DNA from: Immersiella caudata
Taxonomy: Eukaryota; Ascomycota; Sordariomycetes; Sordariales; Lasiosphaeriaceae
DNA length: 64,000 nucleotides
Assembly (NCBI GenBank): GCA_030512335.1
Contig: JAULSU010000002.1
Coordinates: forward strand, 3,410,001 to 3,474,000
Direction: 5' to 3'
Shown: piece after piece, positions 1 to 11,019 of the stretch
How positions within the stretch are numbered: the stretch's first letter is position 1
How the letters are laid out: the number at the start of each line of letters is the position of its first letter
Notes under the pieces: model-generated
Database searches by the model: none
What the model saw: only the letters and a program-made list of their open reading frames with translations
What the model was told of the DNA's origin: nothing
Position numbers and translations under genes: made by a program

Positions 1-2539
1 GGCAGGATTGTTCCCAATACCCGTGGACACGCCTCGCCCGCCTCGAAGCGCTCCAACGACATTGCTACCACTGAGATCAATGGAGTCACCGACAAGGCCG
101 TACCCGCAAAGCTAAACATTTCACCAGTTGCCCCCCCTCAAACCAGCACGCCAGCACCAGCACCAGCTCCGATGTTGCCGCCGGCTCCGATCATGATGCC
201 TCCGTATGTCCCGAGCTATCATCCCGGCTTCCCGAGTCCGATGCCGTACGGCCCTGTTTACGCCCCCCACATGCCTCCGAACTTTGCGTTTGGTCAGAAT
301 GCTGTCGGTGCGCCTCCAGTCGCGCAGCCAGCAGCTGGCAACACTCTCAGAGACATGCATAACACGAAGCCCGGAGAGGCCCGAAACATGAACGGCTCGA
401 CACAGGACAAGCAAGACGAGGTGAAGCTCGCCCCGCCTGCCCCGCCCGGTCACTTCCACCAGCCAAAGCCATTCGTCTTCGGCGGTCACTGGTATCTCCC
501 TCAAGTGGCATACCCGTTTCCTCCCGGCCTGGGCGCTCCAGTGTTGCCTCATGTGGCCAACATGACTCCTTGCATGCCTCCTGGCTTCGTCCATGGAATG
601 GCGCTGCACCCGAATGGGCAGTTTGCACAGCCGCCTGGAAATATGCTGCAGCCGCCGGCACAGTTTCCACCGTCGCTGCGTCCGACTCCGACAGGACCGG
701 CTCCAACGGTGAATGCCCCTTCGGCAAGCACTCCGCCGACTAACGCTACGCCTTTTACTACCCAAGGCCAGATCCCCAGTCGGCCCGTGTCATCCAACTA
801 CGGCACTCATGTGAACGGCCAGATCGGATCCGCGGCGCCCAACCAGAACGCTCTGGTCAATACCCAAATTCAGTCGATAACTGCGGCTCCCATCACTTCG
901 ATCAAGCCCAGCGACATCACGAAGAAGCAGCTGGAGAATTTCAAGGCGGGACTCAAGTATCATGAGGACCAGCTCCAGTTCAATCGACATCAGATCAACG
1001 AGAAGGATATGGAGGATAAGATCCTGAAGCTCCAAGCACACATCAGAGAGTTCGAGACGAAGCTGAAGATCCAGCTTGAACACGAAGCCAAAGTCCTTGG
1101 ACACGCTGACCAGAAGAGCGAGGATATTGCACCCACTCCTGCAACCGAAGGGCCGAGGGTCTCACCGCCGCCCGTGGTCACGGTGAACCATGAAGCCGCA
1201 TCTAACGCTTCTGCTCGCCCCGAGATGACCGTTGAAGAACGACGATGCCAGGGAAATTCTGAGTACGGATGGTCCCTAGACACAAGCGGCAACTTTCAGC
1301 CTCACTTTTATGACACTGGCTACAGTGTGCCCTTTGGCGAAAACAAGAGTGTCGCGCCGGGCAAAGACAAGAGTTGGCCCAACGACGCGGTCAGTGCGCC
1401 TGCATTTGTCCCCAGCATCGGACCCGGCTCTCAAGGGAGCTCGGACGAGAACCACCATCGGACTATCAAGGGGACGATGGGTCACGGTTCGGGTCCCACA
1501 GCGAAGAAAGTGGAAGGATCGACTTTACCTATCCGCCAGGCGGCCCTCCGGTCGAACCCCAGTACCCGATCAGACGGAAAGTTTGGTGTGCCGTACCTCC
1601 TCGGAACCCTCCCCAAGGGCAAGGATTCCCGTACTGCCTCGGATGAAGATTATGTGTACAGCAGACCGTTGACCGACGAGGAGCGTCGCGCTCGTTTTCT
1701 GTACTGGGGCGGCTGTCCCAAAGAGGTTCTCAAGGGCCTCCCCAAGTTCGACGGACGCCACTTCTACCCCCCTTCGCCAGTTAAGGAGCGCACAGCTAGC
1801 CCTGTTGCGTCGAATTCTCCTCCTCGACGTGTTCCAACCATGAGAAACGAGAAAGACTACGCTGTTCGCGGGACGAAGTCGGAGCTTGATCCCTTCCGTC
1901 CTCTCACTCCCGTCCAGAAGTTCGCGTCATCAAAGCAGCTCATGGTCAGCGAGGACGGATGGCGCACCGGTCGTCGAGTCGATGGTCCTGAGCGTGGAGG
2001 TTTCTGTTACTCAGAGAGCTCAGAGATGTGGGATGGCGTTGTTGGAACGTCTCAAGAGTCGAACAATGCTGCGTCCGGACCCCGCGAGCAAAGTACCGAT
2101 GCCGGTGCCCCCGACTCCGTGGAGCGCCGGGCTGGCGGATCTGGGTAAGATGATGATGCTCCGAGTAGTTCATTTGGCTCAATACTAACTTGTTGCCAGT
2201 GGTGCCAAGCTCTGGCCAGCAATGTTGAAGAAGGCTTCGATCAGCAGTGCTGTATCGTCGACGACGGCTCAGGGCTACCTACCTCAGTTCTCGGGCCATG
2301 CCGCTGCATCTCTCAGCCCGACGATGAAGAATTTGATCTCGCCGATACGCGAGGCCTCTCCTGGAAAGACTTCGGTGGTTTCCAGCGACCAGAGCGATGG
2401 AGGCGCCTTCCTCACGCCGGCTCTAGAGAATCGCCGCGAGAACTTCCCTCCTGCCAGCGTGAGTTCGCTCGAGGATCAATTCAAGAACATCTCGATTAGT
2501 TCGTCGACTCGCCACACGCCGGGACCCTTCCACCTCTGA
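1..2539 (+). CDS. Pro-rich conserved fungal protein of unknown function, 5' partial
   Basis: The reading frame is open from the first base of the window, so the 5' end lies outside. Exons are 1..2144 and 2200..2539, with a 55-bp intron (GTAAGA donor, CTAAC branch site at about 2185, CAG acceptor). The join gives 827 residues ending at a TGA. The first 300 or so residues are low-complexity, rich in Pro, Met, Ala and Asn. A charged helical segment near residues 305-370 (contains LENFKAGLKYHEDQLQF) looks like a coiled coil. The C-terminal half is Ser/Pro-rich with a more ordered patch around ERRARFLYWGGCPKEVL. No catalytic motif was recognised and no function is assigned. It is convergent with the next gene. 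The frame and intron are well supported; the role is unknown. Confidence 0.8.
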
Positions 2540-3099
2540 GAGGGCGTGTTCATGCAATACTGGTCGTCATGGTATTTATTTGGTGATGTGAGGAAGTATA
2601 GATTTTGACCGACATTGACCGTATCCGGCCGAGGAAGAGAACCACTGCTTCTCTCTCGCATAATATTTGTTTTCAGTTTCAGGCACGGAATATCGAATTA
2701 GTCGACAAATGGCTGCTGTCTAGAGGGTTGTTCTCGGCGAAATCAGGCATGGAGTAGCTCAATTAGTCGACAGACGGTTCATGTTCGCGGGATCTGTTCC
2801 CAGGGAGACGAAGCATCTCATAGTATGGGCAGCTTACGAACCTACCTTTAATGTATGTAGCAGATTAGTGTTTACAGCACAAAGAGCCAATCATATTTTT
2901 GCTCCCAGCATTGTTCGCACCAGCGTGGGAATCTGCCAAGGGGCATATGCAAGTTGAACTAACCAGGCCTGTGATGAGCGCCGTTCCTCCGAATCCCCAA
3001 ACAGGCATTTATGCCCTGCCGCGACATGTAGGATACAATGATATGATGCTGAAACCCATCACCCTGCCAGACACCAGTTAAAACCAAAACGAAGCACGT
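2540..3099. other. Intergenic, convergent 3' ends
   Basis: This gap lies between two convergent genes. No gene was seen. The 12-mer AATTAGTCGACA occurs twice, at 2696-2707 and 2761-2772, within loosely similar surroundings. This may be a short imperfect direct repeat of unknown meaning. Confidence 0.5.
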
Positions 3100-5095
3100 C
3101 TACTCCAGCCATCGATCCCAGGGACTCCTACGCCCTGTCTCAGATCCCATGCCATCCGCGAACTTTTCTTCCTCTAATTCCCACTTCTTGCGCTCCATTG
3201 CCTTGCGGGCGAGGTAGGCCCGGGCAAAACGCCAAGCTTCGGCATCCGCGAGATTCCAAGCCTCGGTAGCATCTCGAATGGCGATCTCCTCCGCGGTTGC
3301 CAGCTTCTTGGGCTTCCGCTTCAAAGTGGGATCGTTCGTACCTACGATGGCCTGGGCGTGCGTGAGCAACGCCGGCTCGAGCGCAAGCTCCTCGGGCACG
3401 GGGATCGGCCCGTCAGCTGGGTCGTGGCTATGGCAAATATCAGCTCATTATCTTCTCTTTTGGGAACTTTTCTATTGTCTCGGGAGTCGAGAGAGAGGTT
3501 TTGTTCCCGAGACAGCGGGAAAAAAGACAAAAGGGGAAGAAGACCGCTCCAAATTCCACTCACTTTGGGGGGTCTCCGCCTCCGCCGCCAGGAATGGGGA
3601 ATCCGAAGTGCCAGTCCAGGTCCTCCGGAATCTCGCGTTCAGCGAGGAGCCAGAGAGACGCCCGAGCGCCAGATTCGTCAGCCGCGACGGCTTCTTTGAA
3701 GCGAAGGAGGCGAGCGCCGCCGGAGATCCCGGCTGTGCAGACGTCTTGTGTTAGATCGGTGATCCAGGGGTCGCGGTCAAGTGTGGCGCGGATGAACGAG
3801 ATGTCAATGTCGTCGCGGAGAGCGATTAGGGAGGAGGTGGTGTAGGGATGCGGGACTATGCCAATTGTGAAGCGATCTTTGGCCGTGGAAAGGTGGGCGG
3901 GGGTGCTCACGGGGAGGAGACGGCCAGGGTCACAAGTAGCACAATCAGGACGGTTAGGCGGGCAGGAAGAAGGTATGGGAGAGTCGGGGCAGCGGGTCAG
4001 GCGCGTGGCGAGGTGGAACGCGGGTCTGATCAGGTGCGTTGTATGGTGCGGGATGGGTTTCACGACGGCGATGCCTGCTGGGTATGAACTTTGCCAGGTT
4101 ACGTGGAGATGGGCCGTGATGAGCTTCCGAAGGCTGTTGAGGCCGGCAGGTTTGTTGATGGCGAGCTCGTCTCCGACCTTTGTATACTTGGTTTCGATCA
4201 CCTTGGCCGAGTAGTATGCGAGGGAGGCTGGTGGGTCGTCAACGGCAAAAGGATTTTCGGCCTTGTCGTGGGTGATGGCGGCCACGAGGTCCTTGACAAC
4301 TTTGAGGTGGGGCGAGGCCATGGCGAGCTTGACGGTGGAGAGGATCTCATTCTTTGGGCCGGCGAAGAGGCCGTCGTCGAGGTCTTTCCACCTGGTCAAC
4401 TTGGGGTATTCGCCACGGCGGAGAGACTTGAGGAGGGGGTCGTCGTAAGGGCCCATTGGGTAGAGCAGGAAGTGGGCAAGAAGGCCGCCACCCATGTTCT
4501 CCCAGGCCAGCCAGCGCATCAAGTCGTTCCTCAGGCTATGGTCAACCTCCTTATTCCGCTGTAGCTCATCGTACAATGGGTTGGTCTCGCCCTCGGCGGG
4601 AGTGAGGAGAATAGGCTCAAAGCCGTACGCCCACCACGCCTTGCGCCATGCCAGGAGCAGCTCGCTCTCGGCGTCCTTGTCCTTGGGCGGCTTGTCTACC
4701 GTGTTATCGTAGTAGCAATAAATCCGCGGGCGCCTCTCCTGGATGGGCAGCAGCGAACGGCCCTCGTCCATGGTCACGGTGCTGCTGAAGGGCGTCGTGA
4801 GCCACTTGTAGTTTGAGTACCAAGACGCTTCGCCGTCCGTGTCGTTGTTCTGCCTTGGCGGCGCATGTGCTGGCTGCTTGAAGGGATTGAGGTGGTTCAT
4901 CCACGGCTGCTTCTTGAGAGACTTTGGTATGGAAAACTTGGGATTGTCGAAGCTGGGACCTGCGGGTAGCGCGCTGGGGAGCGTGAAGAGCAGGCTGAAC
5001 AGCGCGAACAACGAGAGGCCCACAAGCAGCAGCGAGGCATGTCGCGTCCCTATTCGGGGGACAGGCCGCCCAAGGAGGACATACTGCTTTGGCAT
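3100..5095 (-). CDS. Type II membrane protein, glycosyltransferase-like, hosting an introner-like intron
   Basis: Exons on the minus strand are 5095..3564 and 3427..3100, giving 619 residues. Residues 23-43 form one hydrophobic segment after a short basic N-terminus, the layout of a Golgi/ER type II protein. The lumenal part contains RPRIYCYYDN, LLLAWRKAWWAYGFEPILLTP and LRNDLMRWLAWENMGGG. The last resembles the D-LxR-x(6)-GG helix of DxD sugar transferases such as GT32 (inference), but the usual aspartates after it are replaced (LLAHFLL), so activity is doubtful. The C-terminal exon is charged and Lys/Glu-rich. The intron is phase 2, and its removal restores an Asn codon and a continuous frame (HDPADGPIPVPEE). 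It is 136 bp, longer than almost all others here, and is described separately as an introner-like element. Confidence 0.75.
3428..3563 (-). mobile_element. Introner-like element, copy A (intron)
   Basis: This 136-bp spliceosomal intron starts GTGAGTGG and ends GCCATAG, reading on the minus strand in the sense of its host gene. It is a near-copy of the intron at 43856..43989 in the unrelated gene ATG27. The first 38 bases match at 34 positions, the last 25 at 24, and the middle aligns with a few small gaps. A perfect 9-bp hairpin (GTCTCGGGA / TCCCGAGAC) lies at 3477-3485 and 3505-3513, flanked by pyrimidine-rich 5' and purine-rich 3' tracts that extend the fold. Introns of this kind, called introner-like elements, are known from some Dothideomycetes and from marine algae. 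The similarity is seen directly; mobility is inferred. Confidence 0.85.
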
Positions 5096-5775
5096 TGTCG
5101 TCGTTGTCGAGCTTCAATCGGTCGAGTCGGGAAGTTGAGCGCGAATGCGACTCGGCGGGTACTCGAGGTACCAAGCACACGAGGTAGCGGCCAAGAGGGA
5201 GAAAAACGAGGGTAAATCAAGACAGAATACTTTTTTAAAACTGTTCAATGCATGATGTTCGCAAAGCCGCGACACGTACAAACGCCGTCATCCGTGTCGT
5301 TTCCGGGCTTGCGTAAGTTATGTCTGACGGGCATTCAGCTGCTCTCAGGAGAAGCCAACACGAATCGTGATTGCTGACGGCGCACAGAAAAAAGGAGCAG
5401 GGATCCCAGACGTTCCGCGTGCAGGGGTTCGCGTAAGGCAGGGTGTACATGAGCCAGTGTGGGTCCCATCCGTCCGGGTAACGCTTTTTAGTGGCGGAGA
5501 CCCTCCCTCTTTCCCCTGACTTCAACGGCTACCCCGCCCAAACCAACTTGGATAACAATTCTCGAAGCAGACATCGCAATACCACGGAAACTCGATTGAG
5601 TTCCTCTTCACTATCGTGTGTATTGTGCAAAAGGGTATCAAGGAGCTACCGCTGAAAGAAAAACAAACAATGCTCTCCAAAACCGTTTGTTTTCCTGCCC
5701 AAAATCCCCAAGCAAATCACCACCAAAAGACACCCACTAGGCAGCATGAGATCAAGGTCATAAAGTACAAGTGGA
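5096..5775. other. Intergenic: promoter of the membrane protein gene and ABP2-like 3' flank
   Basis: Both flanking genes are on the minus strand. The 680 bp hold the 5' flank of the glycosyltransferase-like gene and the 3' flank of the ABP2-like gene. No coding signal, RNA gene or recognisable control element was found. Confidence 0.5.
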
Positions 5776-8080
5776 TCATCTAGCCTGCCTCATACACTCC
5801 ACCAATTTCCTCCTCAACCCGACCAACTCCGCATCCCTCCTCGCCATCACATCCATAATCTCTCGATACATTGTCTGCCACCTCTCCGCCTCCTCTCTCT
5901 CCGCCACGCCCTCTTCTGGCCCCGCTGTAGCCGACCGACTGCTATCAGCTTCACCGTCTTTCTTCCCCTTCTTCCACTTTGAATGCAGCACCGTCTCTTC
6001 CATCGAGTATGTCCCTTGAATGTCGCCATACCTCAGCTCCCACTGGCAAAGGTACCTACTGCGATCTACCATCTCCGCGGGAGTCTCCAGCCTCGTGATA
6101 CGCAGCGAGTCCTTGGGCATCAGCATTTTGCCCCCTGTCAGCGCCGACAGATTGATTAGGAACGCCTCCTTTGTGGCGGCTGTACGTATTAGGTTCTCGA
6201 TGACTGTTTGGGCGAGAGCCATGGCTTCGTCGTAGCTACCTGCGGGGATCGGGACACCTAGAGAATCGAACCACTGCCCCGTGATGATGGTGTGAGCGAA
6301 GAAATCCTCGACTTCCTCGATGTTTGTTCGGTCGCTTAAATCTTGCAGGGCCACCTGTGGGATCCCGCCTGCGCCAGGAGGCATGGCTGATGTTCGGGAG
6401 TGCTGTTCAAAGAGGTCATCGACACCGTGGGCATGGTTCGCCGCCCCTGGGGGTCCTGTTGTCCCTGGCTGTTGTTCCAGATGCTGATGTTGATGTGGGT
6501 GTTGATTGTGGTTATGCTGATGATGTTGATGATGCATCATGGGGTCGTGGGCACTGCTGCTGGTGGGGTGAATGGAACTGTGGTCATGCGCCTGACCGTT
6601 TACCATGACCACTGGCGGTGCAGTAGGCGGTGCCGTCATAGGAAGAGGCGGCGTTGCGAGCCGAACCTCACCTCCCACGCGTTCGGGCACCTGGAGGGAC
6701 AGTCGGCTTCGCTTGGCTGGGCGAGGGGGGGCATTCTCCTGGACCGGGGAAGGTTGGTTCAAAATCTGGGGTGGTAGAGCTGGTGGAGCTGGGGGTGGTG
6801 GTGGAAGTCCGGGAAGCCTGGTAGGAGATGGCTCTGGGGGTGGGATGGCCCTGGTGCTTGGGGTAATGGCGCTGTGAGGCGCTCGTCTGTCAGGGGTCGG
6901 GGATGGGAGCTTAAATGTCTGTGTTTGCGCCTCTGATATTGCAGGGAACGCAGAAAAAGGGCCATCAGGATTCGCGCCGCGGTTGATGGGTGGCCTCCCC
7001 CTGGTTTTGCCCGTCGTTCCGGCACTTCGCCATGCCGACGAAACAACTTTGGCACCGTGCCGTCTACTCGTAGACCTTGGCTTGGATGCTGTGATGGCAG
7101 ACCTTGGCTCGGAAGGGTCTGCCCAAAAGGCGTTTCGCGTAATGGGTGTGAGGGCAGATTGAGGATGTGGATAAGCCGTCAGGGGTGTCTGAGCGACATC
7201 ATTGCCAATCCACGGCTGGGAAGGCGGTTGCCCCATCGATGCGCTCAACCGCATCGGGTCGGGCGCGGAGGGAAAGAGAAAGACGCTGCCTCTTCCATCC
7301 GGGTGAGCAGACCACGGCTCGCTGGCATCGGGGCGTGCGCTCGGTGGATACTCGTCCTGTAACGGCGAGGGCCGCTGAGAAGGCGATTTGCCCGTCTCGT
7401 CATCTTCAGGCTTCTTTCTCCCTCGACGCGGCTTGATCTGGGGTAACAGCGCCCGCAGGGCCATGTCGTCCTCAGCCGCCACACCATCGCGCCCCGTCTC
7501 AATTACTGGAGTTGACGCAGGTGGCAGTTCATTCCAGTACGGATGTGGACGGTCCATGAGATACTCGAAGAAGGCATCCACATGCATAGAATGCATCCAT
7601 CTCTGGTAGACGTCAGCATTCTCTACCCTCTGATAGCTGTTATCTAGCCCTTACCTTTAACCGGACTGCATACTGCTGGATCTTCTGCGAGCTCTGCCCC
7701 TTCTCTTGGTCAGGGGGCTCAACACCAAGCTTGAGCGCCAGTTCAGCCCAGGTCTTGAGCTCCTTCGTCTCGAGCTGTTTGATGAGCTCAAACAAGGTGT
7801 AGGTGCTGAAGCTCTTGCCCCCGCTCTTAGGCGGCGTCCGAAATGCTTCCCTGAGAGCAGCCGTCTCGGTATCGAGGGGAACTGCGGGGTTGCAGTAGAA
7901 GACGAAGGCGACATATGCATCTTCGATTGTCGAGGACGTGATGTTCCTACTGGGAAGCGAACGGCTTGGTAATCGCGCCGACGGGGGCTCGATGGTGGTA
8001 GGCGATGCCGTAAACATGGGGGGCGGCGGTTGTACTTGCATCCTACCGATTCCCGCTCCACGTTCAAGTACCAGAGTCAT
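5776..8080 (-). CDS. ABP2: ARS-binding protein 2 (Abp2)-like DNA-binding protein
   Basis: Exons are 8080..7655 and 7602..5776, separated by a 52-bp phase-0 intron (GTAAGG donor, CAG acceptor). The protein has about 750 residues. Residues 50-160 carry the block typical of the fungal Abp2 family, including EDAYVAFVFYCNPAVPLDTE, LFELIKQLETKELKTWAELA, VEPPDQEKGQ, QQYAVRLK and, across the splice junction, RWMHSMHVDAFFEYL. The family is named after a fission yeast protein that binds replication origins; a similar nuclear role here is inference. The middle is long, Pro-rich and disordered, with a His-rich stretch near residues 493-518. A second ordered block follows (VEDFFAHTIITGQWFDSLG, then SRYLCQWELRYGDIQGTYSM), and the protein ends in a short coiled coil. 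The first ATG of the frame was used as start; an upstream exon cannot be excluded. Confidence 0.85.
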
Positions 8081-9462
8081 CGAGTCTCATCAGACTGTAG
8101 AACCTGATATTCCCACGAAACAAGGCACCAAGCACACAATATGCCCGAGATGCCGTATCTCGTCGTCTATGGGCGCAGAGCACCGCAGCTCATTGTCGGC
8201 CTTGCTGAGTCCCCGGTGAGACTGGATGGCCAATCTCAGTCACAGTCACTCTCACGTCGTGGTGTCCCGGTTGTGAACCCCTCCTTCGCAGGTGGACGAA
8301 CTGACAAATTCAGAGGTGTGCTGCCACAGGCGGCGCAAGGGGATATACGGGGGCGTTGGGTTGTTTCCCACAAAATAGCAGCAAAATCAATTGAATACAA
8401 GTGTTGAAATAGAGTGGGCAGTGAGAGGACCAGCCATGGTGATCTCACGATGTTTCTTTTCGTTCTCGCTGGAGATGGAGATTCAGCCCAGCCCCCTGGA
8501 GAAGCGGGACGGCAGAAGGACCAAAAATAGACTGCCAAGAGCACAGTGTTGGGATGCAAAGGCACCGTTATGCCACACTATGCTTCCGATATTAGGGCAT
8601 GAAGCGATCTGACCTTTCTCCCGCGTCCAGTCCCAAAGCTTTGGGCAGTAGATGCGAGCTGCCTTTTTGCTGTTGTCCGTCGAGGTGTGCATTTAATATC
8701 TATTCGGCGAATTGCCGGGTCCAGAGATATAGAGACTGGCTGGAAGATGCACTGTGTCAGTCGCTGCTAAACCAATTAGAGCGTCACACAGATTGATCCT
8801 TGACTCGGCCGCGGCTTCCCATGGTTTGGGGGCCACGGTTGCGGCTCGAAAGGCAGCCGCAAGCCCGCAAACTTGCCCTGGATGCCTGGAATGGGAACAG
8901 AAACCCTGGAGAGAAGGTGGACGCATGGTGAGAAGATGCCGAGTCTAAATTCCTCAAATTCCCCAGTGGATATCCCCCAAATGGACGGGGGTCCGTCAAT
9001 GCCCATGTGCCCAACAGTGTGGACTCCATGGAACCAGGCATCTTCACATGATCACAGAGCTGCCATGCAATGAGCTCTCTGGGTCTGGGGTTTGCCGCGA
9101 ACACCCGGCTGACAGTGACGTCGCGCCAGCCGGCTGGACCCGCCTGCACTCGGGTGCTGTAGCGTGCCCCTCCACTCGCTTTGCCGGACCTCGGCTGCAG
9201 ACTCCAACGACATCACCTGCGTCGCAAGGCGAGGCAAGAACAAGAAGAGCAATTGCGCCGCTTCACGTAATGGCGCGAACCTACTGCGATTCCATTTCCA
9301 TTAGACGGGCCATCTCCACAACTCCTCGATAGACACTTACATCAACCCCCGAGTATCCTTTTTGCTTCCCCGATTCCGCATCCCGCATCCCCGCGTGCAT
9401 CGAACCCGCGAGCTCCCCTATTACCCCACCATCACCATCGTCATTTTCAGCCACCCGCAGCC
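8081..9462. other. Divergent intergenic region, ABP2-like and PMP47-like
   Basis: These 1.4 kb separate two divergently transcribed genes and hold both promoters. The last 150 bases before the carrier gene are CT-rich, as is usual for a fungal leader. Short frames on both strands have no recognisable protein features. No repeat or RNA gene was identified. Confidence 0.5.
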
Positions 9463-10487
9463 ATGTCGCAGTCCAAGCCCGTGATACCGCAGAACGACAA
9501 TGTCGCCCATGCCCTGGCCGGCGCGGGCGGCGGCATCCTCTCGATGGCCTTGACCTACCCGCTCATTACCCTCTCAACCCGCGCACAGGTCGAGTCGAAG
9601 CGGGCGGAGACAGCCTTCCTGGCCGCCGTCCAGAAGATTGTCGCACGCGAGGGCATCTCGGGTCTCTACTCGGGGCTGTCGAGCGCTCTCTTTGGTATCA
9701 GCGTGACCAACTTCGTCTACTACTATTGGTATGAGTGGACACGGGCCTTCTTCGAGGCCGCCGCCGTCAAGGCCGGGCGCGCCTCCAAGAAGCTCACCAC
9801 GGCTGAGAGCATGATCGCCGGCGCCCTCGCCGGCTCCGCTACTGTCATCCTCACGAATCCCATCTGGGTCGTCAACACCCGCATGACCACCCGCAAGGCC
9901 GACGCCGCCGATGAGGAAAAGTCCACCCTCCCCGGCGCGGACCATAAGCCTGTCCGCAAGCCCACCACCATTGGCACCCTGCTTACCCTCCTCAAGACCG
10001 AGGGCCCTCAAGCCCTTTTCGCCGGCGTCGTCCCGGCCTTGGTGCTGGTCATCAACCCTATCCTGCAGTACACACTCTTCGAGCAGATGAAGAACTCGTA
10101 CGAGAAGAAGCGCCGCGTCACACCCACCGTCGCTTTCTTCCTCGGTGCCCTGGGCAAGCTGTTTGCTACCAGCGTTACATACCCTTACATCACTGTCAAG
10201 AGCCAGATGCATGTGGCTCGCCATGGCGAGAAGAAGGAGGGCGTGTTTGAGGCTCTCAACCGGGTCATCAAGGAAGAGGGTTATGCGGGCTTATACAAGG
10301 GTGGGTTTATTTGCCGCTTGCTCCTTTCCTCAGCTTGCAGATAGTATACTCACAATTTTTCACAGGCATCGGCCCCAAGGTGACACAGAGCGTCATTACC
10401 GCCGCTTTCCTCTTCGCCTTCAAGGACGTCCTTTACGAGCAGACCGTCCGTCTCAGGGGCTCCGTCGCTAAGAAGGCCCTCGCATAA
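9463..10487 (+). CDS. ANT1: Peroxisomal adenine nucleotide carrier, PMP47/ANT1 type
   Basis: Exons are 9463..10300 and 10366..10487, joined in phase 1 to give KGIGPKVTQSV and a 319-residue protein. It is a mitochondrial-carrier-family protein with three repeats. The repeat signatures are YPLITLSTR, NPIWVVNTRM and YPYITVKSQM. NPIWVVNTR and the loss of the usual acidic residue from PX[DE]XX[RK] are characteristic of the PMP47/Ant1 branch, which exchanges ATP for AMP across the peroxisomal membrane for fatty-acid activation. GLYSGL and GLYKGI are the typical ends of repeats. The length fits the family. A mitochondrial carrier of the same superfamily is the alternative, but the motifs favour the peroxisomal type. 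Two other peroxisomal candidates lie elsewhere in the window. Confidence 0.88.
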
Positions 10488-11019
10488 ATTTCAAGCCCTG
10501 TTGGGTCGAAATGAAACAAGAGCGAACATAAGTCAAGCTGATACCATGTCGTATGAGAGGGTAATCTCTCTACGAAATTACCATATCACGCCATCTATCG
10601 CTACACGTGAAATTGCCGATTACGAGAGATCGAACATTGAGGAGAGGAGGGCGGAAGTGTAGAGTTGAGTTAGCCACCTTATACCTGCGGCCAGATGCCC
10701 AGGATGGAGCATGTACCTGTACACAAGCAACGTTATCATGTCACACTGTATTGCCACTGTTTGATTATCATCAACACCAAGGAGGAGGAGAGAGGAACAG
10801 GTAGAATCAAACTTAGAAATTTGCATTGACCCTGTTAGTCTCTACTTGCCTGTCCCACCCACGCTATGCCTAATGACCGGCGATATCAACATATTCATCC
10901 GCGTTCATTTCATGGGCTTCCTTAAACCCTTATCGTTCTTTTCCTGATACCATTTCATAACGTTTCGCAAACGTCTTCGTGTCCTCTCGTAACCCTCTTC
11001 CTACCCCTTTACAACCCCT
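10488..11019. other. Intergenic, convergent 3' ends
   Basis: This is the region between the convergent carrier gene and MAK10. It is AT-richer than the flanking exons and pyrimidine-rich towards MAK10. No gene or RNA was recognised. Confidence 0.5.

Noticed and set aside
9574..10224. 216-residue antisense frame opposite the PMP47-type carrier
   Set aside because: It is the complement of a clear carrier gene and has no recognisable motifs.
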